A DNA stretch of 64,000 nucleotides from Paenibacillus tianmuensis. GTDB taxonomy: Bacteria; Bacillota; Bacilli; Paenibacillales; NBRC-103111. The notes under the pieces were generated by a model that did no database searches, was not told where the DNA came from, and saw only the letters and a list, made by a program, of their open reading frames with translations. Made by a program: the position numbers and the translations under genes. How positions within the stretch are numbered: position 1 is the stretch's first letter; the number at the start of each line of letters is the position of its first letter. This document shows, in pieces, positions 59,777 through 64,000 of this stretch. The stretch is taken from the NCBI RefSeq assembly GCF_900100345.1, contig NZ_FMTT01000020.1, positions 1 through 64,000 on the forward strand, given 5' to 3'.

Positions 59777-60586
59777 ATGAGTCTGCAGCAGGACATTATT
59801 GCGAAGCTTGGCGTCAAGCCGGCGATCGATGTCAATGAGGAGATTCGCAAGCGGGTCGATTTTTTAAAACAATACGTGCTCAAAGCAGGTGTCGACGGGC
59901 TTCTGATCGCTATCAGCGGCGGGATCGACAGCGCCGTGGCGGCGGGGTTGTGCAAGCGGGCTACGGATGAGCTGACAGCCGAAAAAGGAAAGGAATACAA
60001 AACGGTCGGCGTATTTCAGCCGTACGGGGAGCAGGCGGACATCTCCGACAGCTACGCGACGGCGGAAGCGTTCGATTTGAAATATCGCATCGAGACGAAC
60101 ATCGAGGAAACGGTCAACGAGATTGCGCTTGAAGCCGAGTACGGGCTGAAATCGATCGGCGTGCACAAGCATTTGAGCCGTGGCGGCAAAGGGAATGTCA
60201 AAGCCAGAACGCGGATGGTCGTGCAGTACGCGCTTGCGTTCGAGCTGAATCTGCTCGTGGTCGGCACGGATCACGCGTCGGAGGCGATTACGGGCTTTTA
60301 TACCAAGTATGGCGATGGCGCCGTCGATATCACTCCGATGAGCAGTTTGAACAAACGCCAGGTGCGGCAGCTTGCCCGCGAGCTGGGCGTTCCGTCCAGC
60401 GTGCTGGATAAAGCGCCTACCGCCGGCCTTTGGGAAGGGCAGACGGACGAGAACGAGCTCGGCATCACTTACGACGACAACAGCGATTACTTGGAAGGCA
60501 AAACGATTTCGCCCGAAGCCCAGGAGAAGCTGGAAAAGCAGTATTTGAAGACGGAGCACAAGCGGACACCGATTCCCGGCATTTAG
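59777..60586 (+). CDS. nadE: NAD+ synthase, ammonia-dependent
   Basis: 269 aa from ATG 59777 (TGTGGAGAACG upstream). PP-loop LLIAISGGIDSAVAAGL, then GVFQPYGEQADISDSYATA, NVKARTRMVVQYALA, VGTDHASEAITGF, PTAGLWEGQTDENELGITYD. The chain has no glutaminase part, so ammonia is used to turn deamido-NAD into NAD+. Monocistronic. Confidence 0.95.
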   Translation: MSLQQDIIAKLGVKPAIDVNEEIRKRVDFLKQYVLKAGVDGLLIAISGGIDSAVAAGLCKRATDELTAEKGKEYKTVGVFQPYGEQADISDSYATAEAFDLKYRIETNIEETVNEIALEAEYGLKSIGVHKHLSRGGKGNVKARTRMVVQYALAFELNLLVVGTDHASEAITGFYTKYGDGAVDITPMSSLNKRQVRQLARELGVPSSVLDKAPTAGLWEGQTDENELGITYDDNSDYLEGKTISPEAQEKLEKQYLKTEHKRTPIPGI

Positions 60587-60606
60587 CCGTTGCTGCACCC
60601 ATCACG

Positions 60607-60648
60607 AAAAAAGCATGCTCGCCCTGCATGGGTAGCATGCTTTTTTTC
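60607..60648. terminator. Bidirectional terminator, nadE / thrS
   Basis: AAAAAAGCATGC (60607-60618) pairs with GCATGCTTTTTT between convergent genes; A and T runs flank both sides. Confidence 0.88.
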
Positions 60649-60675
60649 GCCCCCGGGAGACGGTACGTTCTGAAG

Positions 60676-62592
60676 TTAAGCTTGCCTCGCTTGAATTGCC
60701 CGCCGCAGCCGTTCTGCAAGCTCCTGCACTTGCATCGCACCCAAATCGCCTTCGCCCCGTTTACGGAGGGCAACGGTGCCGGAGCTTTGCTCGTTCTCGC
60801 CGAGGACCAGCATATACGGCACTTTTTCAAGCTGGGCTTCGCGAATTTTGTAGCCGAGCTTTTCGCTGCGCAGGTCGGCTTCTACCCGGATGCCCGCTTC
60901 GGCCAGTGCCTTTTTGACTTCGATAGCGTACGAATTGTAAACGTCCGAGACGGGCAAAAGCTTGACCTGCACCGGAGACAGCCAGAGGGGGAACGACCCG
61001 TTGTAGTGCTCCGTCAAAATCCCGATGAAGCGATCAATCGAGCCGTAAATTGCGCGGTGAATGACGACCGGACGGTGTTTTTGATTGTCTTCGCCGATGT
61101 AGGATAGGTCGAATTTTTCCGGCATTTGAAAATCGAGCTGAATCGTCCCGCACTGCCAGCTTCGTTTGAGCGCGTCCAAAATATGAAAATCGATTTTCGG
61201 CCCGTAGAAGGCCCCGTCCCCTTCGTTGAGGCTGTAGGCGATTCCCCGGCGTTCCAGCACGCTGCGCAGCGCCGTTTCCGCCTGCTCCCACAGCTCGGCG
61301 GAGCCCATCGAATCCTCAGGCCGTGTGGACAGCTCAATCTTGTACTGGAAGCCGAACACCTTGTACATCTCGCCGATCAGATCGATGGCACGGCTGATTT
61401 CTTCTTCAATCTGATCGGGGCGGACAAACAGATGCGCGTCGTCCTGGCAGAAGGTGCGCACCCGCATCATCCCGTTCAGAGCGCCGGAAAATTCGTGCCG
61501 GTGCACCTGGCCGAATTCGCAAAGCCGGATCGGCAGCTCCCGGTAAGAGTGCAGCTCGTTTTTATAAATAAGCATGTGGCCCGGGCAGTTCATCGGCTTG
61601 AGCGCGAACTTCGTCTCGTCCACCTCGGTAAAATACATGTTCTCCCGGTAATGATCCCAATGTCCCGATTCCTCCCACAGCCGCTGGTTCATCATGAACG
61701 GCGTGCGGACCTCGTCGTAATCGTTTGCCGCTTGCTGCTCGCGGGAGAAGTTCTCAAGCACCGTGCGGATCGTCATCCCTTTTGGCAAAAAGAACGGCAT
61801 CCCCGGCGCTTCCTCGGAGAACATGAACAGCCCGAGCTCTTTGCCAAGCTTGCGGTGGTCGCGCTTCTTGGCTTCCTCCAACAGATGCAGATGCTCGTCA
61901 AGCTCTGCCTTCTTTGGGAACGCTGTGCCGTAGATGCGCTGCAGCATCTTGTTATTGGAATCGCCTCGCCAATAGGCGCCGGCGACGCTCAGCAGCTTGA
62001 ACGCTTTGATGCGGCCCGTGGACGGCAAGTGAGGCCCGCGGCACAGATCGACAAACTCGCCCTGCTCGTACAGGGAAAGGACCGCTTCGTCCGGCAAATC
62101 GCGGATAAGCTCCAGTTTGAGCGGGTCTTCCAAAGCTTCGAACGTTCGCACGGCCTCGTCCCGGCTGACGACGCGCCGGGTAATCGGCACATTTTCCCGG
62201 ACGATCCGCTCCATCTCTTGTTCAATCGAGGAGAGGTCGTCTACGGATAGGGGCTTTTCGATATCAATGTCGTAATAAAATCCGTCTTCGATGACAGGAC
62301 CGATTCCCAGCTTCACCGCTTTTTGTCCATATAGCCGCTTAATGGCTTGAGCCATCAGGTGCGCCGTGCTATGACGGTACACCTCCAAGCCTTCCTTGCT
62401 GTCGAGCGTCACAATTTCAACCGAAGCGTCCGCTTCGATCGGCCGGTTCAGATCGACGAGCTTTCCGTCGATTTTGCCTGCTGCGGCTTGTTTCTTCAAG
62501 CTGGGACTGATGGAATCGGCCACCTGCTCGATGGTTGCTCCTTTTTCGTATTCTCGGACCGAGCCGTCCGGCAGCTTCACTTGAATCTTCAT
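60676..62592 (-). CDS. thrS: Threonyl-tRNA synthetase
   Basis: 638 aa, ATG 62592 with GGAGGACGAAAACC upstream. TGS domain (1-62: QVKLPDGSVREYEKG), editing domain with YRHSTAHLMAQAIKRLYG (HxxxH) and DLCRGPHLPSTG, class II core with NCPGHMLIYKN, FGQVHRHEFSGALNGMMRVR, DDAHLF, and the anticodon-binding end from about 535. Complete and normal length. Expression is set by the T-box leader upstream. Confidence 0.97.
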   Translation of the reverse strand: MKIQVKLPDGSVREYEKGATIEQVADSISPSLKKQAAAGKIDGKLVDLNRPIEADASVEIVTLDSKEGLEVYRHSTAHLMAQAIKRLYGQKAVKLGIGPVIEDGFYYDIDIEKPLSVDDLSSIEQEMERIVRENVPITRRVVSRDEAVRTFEALEDPLKLELIRDLPDEAVLSLYEQGEFVDLCRGPHLPSTGRIKAFKLLSVAGAYWRGDSNNKMLQRIYGTAFPKKAELDEHLHLLEEAKKRDHRKLGKELGLFMFSEEAPGMPFFLPKGMTIRTVLENFSREQQAANDYDEVRTPFMMNQRLWEESGHWDHYRENMYFTEVDETKFALKPMNCPGHMLIYKNELHSYRELPIRLCEFGQVHRHEFSGALNGMMRVRTFCQDDAHLFVRPDQIEEEISRAIDLIGEMYKVFGFQYKIELSTRPEDSMGSAELWEQAETALRSVLERRGIAYSLNEGDGAFYGPKIDFHILDALKRSWQCGTIQLDFQMPEKFDLSYIGEDNQKHRPVVIHRAIYGSIDRFIGILTEHYNGSFPLWLSPVQVKLLPVSDVYNSYAIEVKKALAEAGIRVEADLRSEKLGYKIREAQLEKVPYMLVLGENEQSSGTVALRKRGEGDLGAMQVQELAERLRRAIQARQA

Positions 62593-62937
62593 GGTTTTCG
62601 TCCTCCGTTTCCGGTCGAATGGGATGTGAACGCAAAAAAACGCATCTCGCCCAAGGGACGAGTACGTTCAGCTCGTGGTTCCACCCTAATTCGACCGGCT
62701 GCCCTCCGCGTCATGGCTGCTGCCAGAACGAAAGAGATCACGCCGGACCTCATGGCCATCCGGTAACGGGGATGAGACGGCGCGCTTAATTTCGCGATCG
62801 TTTGGTCATGACCGCAAGTTCAGCGTCACGGCTGCAAAGGGGTAATTCCATGCCGGTCGCTGGAGGAGCTTACAGCCGGGACTCCTCTCTCTGTGCAGCC
62901 CTTGCAGGGAATCGTGTCTTTGGTCATCGCCTGATGT
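62593..62937 (-). promoter_or_regulatory. Threonine T-box leader of thrS
   Basis: On the minus strand the T-box sequence AGGGTGGAACCACGAG (62672-62687) is followed by a terminator (stem within 62641-62668, T run 62634-62640). Further upstream, Stem I shows an AGAGAGAG bulge region and a loop GGAATTACC whose ACC (62841-62843) is a Thr codon and the likely specifier. Uncharged tRNA-Thr should favour the antiterminator and switch thrS on. Confidence 0.92.
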
Positions 62938-62943
62938 TTCAAT

Positions 62944-62973
62944 ATTCTAACTTCTTCGCGAGCGTAAAGTCAA
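62944..62973 (-). promoter_or_regulatory. Promoter of thrS
   Basis: On the minus strand TTGACT (62968-62973), 18-bp spacer, TAGAAT (62944-62949), ahead of the T-box leader. Between it and the next promoter (62974-63088) nothing else is seen. Confidence 0.7.
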
Positions 62974-63088
62974 GAGGGATGAACACATATTTCTCCTCCG
63001 GCAAATGGCGTTAATAATGGCCTATTGCCCGGCGAACTGAAAGCGTTAGAGAATATGCCAAAAGTAAGCACTGAAAAGTTGCTCATCT

Positions 63089-63117
63089 TGAACTTGTCCT
63101 TCCGATCGGATACGATA
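63089..63117 (+). promoter_or_regulatory. Promoter of acpS
   Basis: TTGAAC (63089-63094), 17-bp spacer, TACGAT (63112-63117), 70 bases before the start codon. Confidence 0.6.
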
Positions 63118-63186
63118 AAGCCACACGGAATGCGACTTACTGCTGCGGGCATATGCGTATAGAGGACAAAGAGAGGAATAACGGCT

Positions 63187-63612
63187 ATGATTATCGGCAT
63201 CGGTACCGATGTATTGGAAATTGAGCGGATGCGGAAGATTCTGGGGCAGCCGACCGGCAAGCGCTTCCTGGAGCGGGTGTTGACGCCTGCAGAGCGGGAG
63301 CTGGCGGCTGTAAGAGGTGGGAGGCTGGCAGAGTTCGCAGCCGGGCGCTTCGCTGCCAAGGAGGCGGTCGTAAAGGCGCTCGGCTGCGGGATCGGAAAAG
63401 AAGTAGGATTTCAGGACATGGAAGTGCTGCCGGACGGAAAGGGCAAGCCGGTATGCCGGTTGTCGGAGGCGGCTTGGGAACGCTTAGCCGCCTGGATGCC
63501 GGCCTTCCGGTCCGTAACGGCAGACGCGATTCGCATTCATCTAAGCATTACGCACAGCGAAACGCTGGCGATGGCCTATGCCGTGGCAGAGCGAACCGCA
63601 GCCAACCCATAG
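63187..63612 (+). CDS. acpS: Holo-[acyl-carrier-protein] synthase
   Basis: 141 aa, ATG 63187 after GAGAGGAATAACG. Begins MIIGIGTDVLEIERMRKIL (Mg-binding Asp) and has FAAKEAVVKALGCGIG (catalytic Glu/Lys) and IHLSITHSETLAMAYAVAE. Transfers the phosphopantetheine arm of CoA to acyl carrier protein in the cytosol. Confidence 0.94.
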   Translation: MIIGIGTDVLEIERMRKILGQPTGKRFLERVLTPAERELAAVRGGRLAEFAAGRFAAKEAVVKALGCGIGKEVGFQDMEVLPDGKGKPVCRLSEAAWERLAAWMPAFRSVTADAIRIHLSITHSETLAMAYAVAERTAANP

Positions 63613-63624
63613 ACAGGAAGTGGC

Positions 63625-63999
63625 TTATTTTTTGCTTGCCAGCCATTCGGCCAGCGCAGTCGCTTCCTCAGGCTTCAGCTTGCCTTGAAAGCCCGGCATG
63701 CCGCCCCCGCCTTGTTCGATCTGCTTCACGATCTGTTCTTTGGTCATCCGTTCGCCGACCTGCTGCAGGTTGGTTTTCGGTCCCATGCGGCCTTCCAGAT
63801 TGCTTGCATGACAGGAGAGACAGTTCTGCTTGTAGAGCGACTGCACCTGCTCGGAAGAGCCGACCATCGCCTGTTCCGCCGTGAGGCCGCTTTCCTTCTT
63901 GCCGCCGCCGAACGGCTCCGTGCTGTTCGGCGTGCACGCCGTTACCGTTGCCAAAACCGTCAAAACCGCCGCAGCGGCCGCCCATTGCTTCCAGCGTTT
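63625..63999 (-). CDS. Lipoprotein cytochrome c551-like (start outside window)
   Basis: The open frame runs from the stop at 63625 to the window edge and begins inside a signal sequence (KRWKQWAAAAAVLTVLATVT then the acylated Cys of TAC). The mature part has one heme c site CLSCH and a Met ligand in GGMPGFQGKL, and ends AEWLASKK. It is like the small CccB/c551 electron carriers on the outer face of the membrane that can feed the caa3 oxidase. The very first codons lie beyond position 64000. Confidence 0.88.
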   Translation of the reverse strand, partial: KRWKQWAAAAAVLTVLATVTACTPNSTEPFGGGKKESGLTAEQAMVGSSEQVQSLYKQNCLSCHASNLEGRMGPKTNLQQVGERMTKEQIVKQIEQGGGGMPGFQGKLKPEEATALAEWLASKK

Positions 64000-64000
64000 C

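Noticed and set aside
61126-62250. A 374-codon plus-strand frame opposite thrS
   Set aside because: Shadow frame; the minus strand encodes a full threonyl-tRNA synthetase with a T-box leader.

Overview
This 64 kb window reads as one contiguous stretch of a moderately GC-rich, endospore-forming Firmicute, most likely Paenibacillaceae. The reasons are a caa3-type ctaC-ctaG cluster, a YhcN/YlaJ-type spore lipoprotein, a bacilliredoxin, a DUF3905 protein, YesM/YesN regulation of an LplB/LplC/LipO-type sugar ABC transporter, a threonine T-box leader and ydaO-type c-di-AMP riboswitches. No rRNA, tRNA or CRISPR array was seen.

Layout. 1-0.3 kb: mobile-element remnants (start of an IS630-like transposase; an IS605-like end hairpin). 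0.4-5.7 kb, minus strand: CvfC-like HEAT protein, DinB-like protein, an atypical guanylate kinase-like protein, a DEAD-box helicase with a long 14-residue-repeat tail, and a spore lipoprotein. 5.8-11.3 kb, plus: cytochrome caa3 oxidase ctaCDEF, assembly factor ctaG and a DUF420 membrane protein. 11.3-14.8 kb: a methyltransferase, a TIM-barrel isomerase gene broken by a 10-bp tandem duplication, a cysteine-rich COG2345-type regulator and a J-domain protein. 14.9-21.4 kb, minus: an amino-acid ABC transporter plus a formimidoylglutamase/agmatinase-like enzyme behind a near-perfect sigma-54 promoter, preceded by an NtrC-type regulator and a sensor kinase with an extracellular amino-acid-binding domain. 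21.7-31.5 kb, plus: secreted GH85 endo-beta-N-acetylglucosaminidase, YesM/YesN pair and sugar ABC transporter, which look like a glycan-harvesting locus. 31.6-42.3 kb: housekeeping genes (NlpC/P60 hydrolase, TlpA-like thioredoxin, malic enzyme, radical SAM, MOSC, aldolase, NUDIX, cation efflux, flavoprotein).

42.3-44.3 kb: a tyrosine recombinase gene lies between two perfect 23-bp inverted repeats, each shaped like a recombinase core site. This looks like a self-inverting DNA segment; a promoter-like element inside it points out towards a flavoprotein gene now and would point towards an HD-GYP gene after inversion. This is the most interesting feature of the window.

44.4-57.3 kb: a CorC-like membrane protein, a candidate orphan structured RNA, then two tandem c-di-AMP riboswitches, each with its own terminator, ahead of an extended kdp operon: an unknown 137-aa protein, a 36-aa membrane peptide, kdpF, kdpA, kdpB, kdpC, a DUF445 protein, and a 777-aa protein made of two fused KdpD sensor modules without a histidine kinase. 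No kdpE is present. A MerR-methyltransferase fusion follows. 57.4-64 kb: polysaccharide deacetylase, small sporulation-type proteins, bacilliredoxin, NAD synthetase, T-box-controlled thrS, acpS and the start of a lipoprotein cytochrome c.
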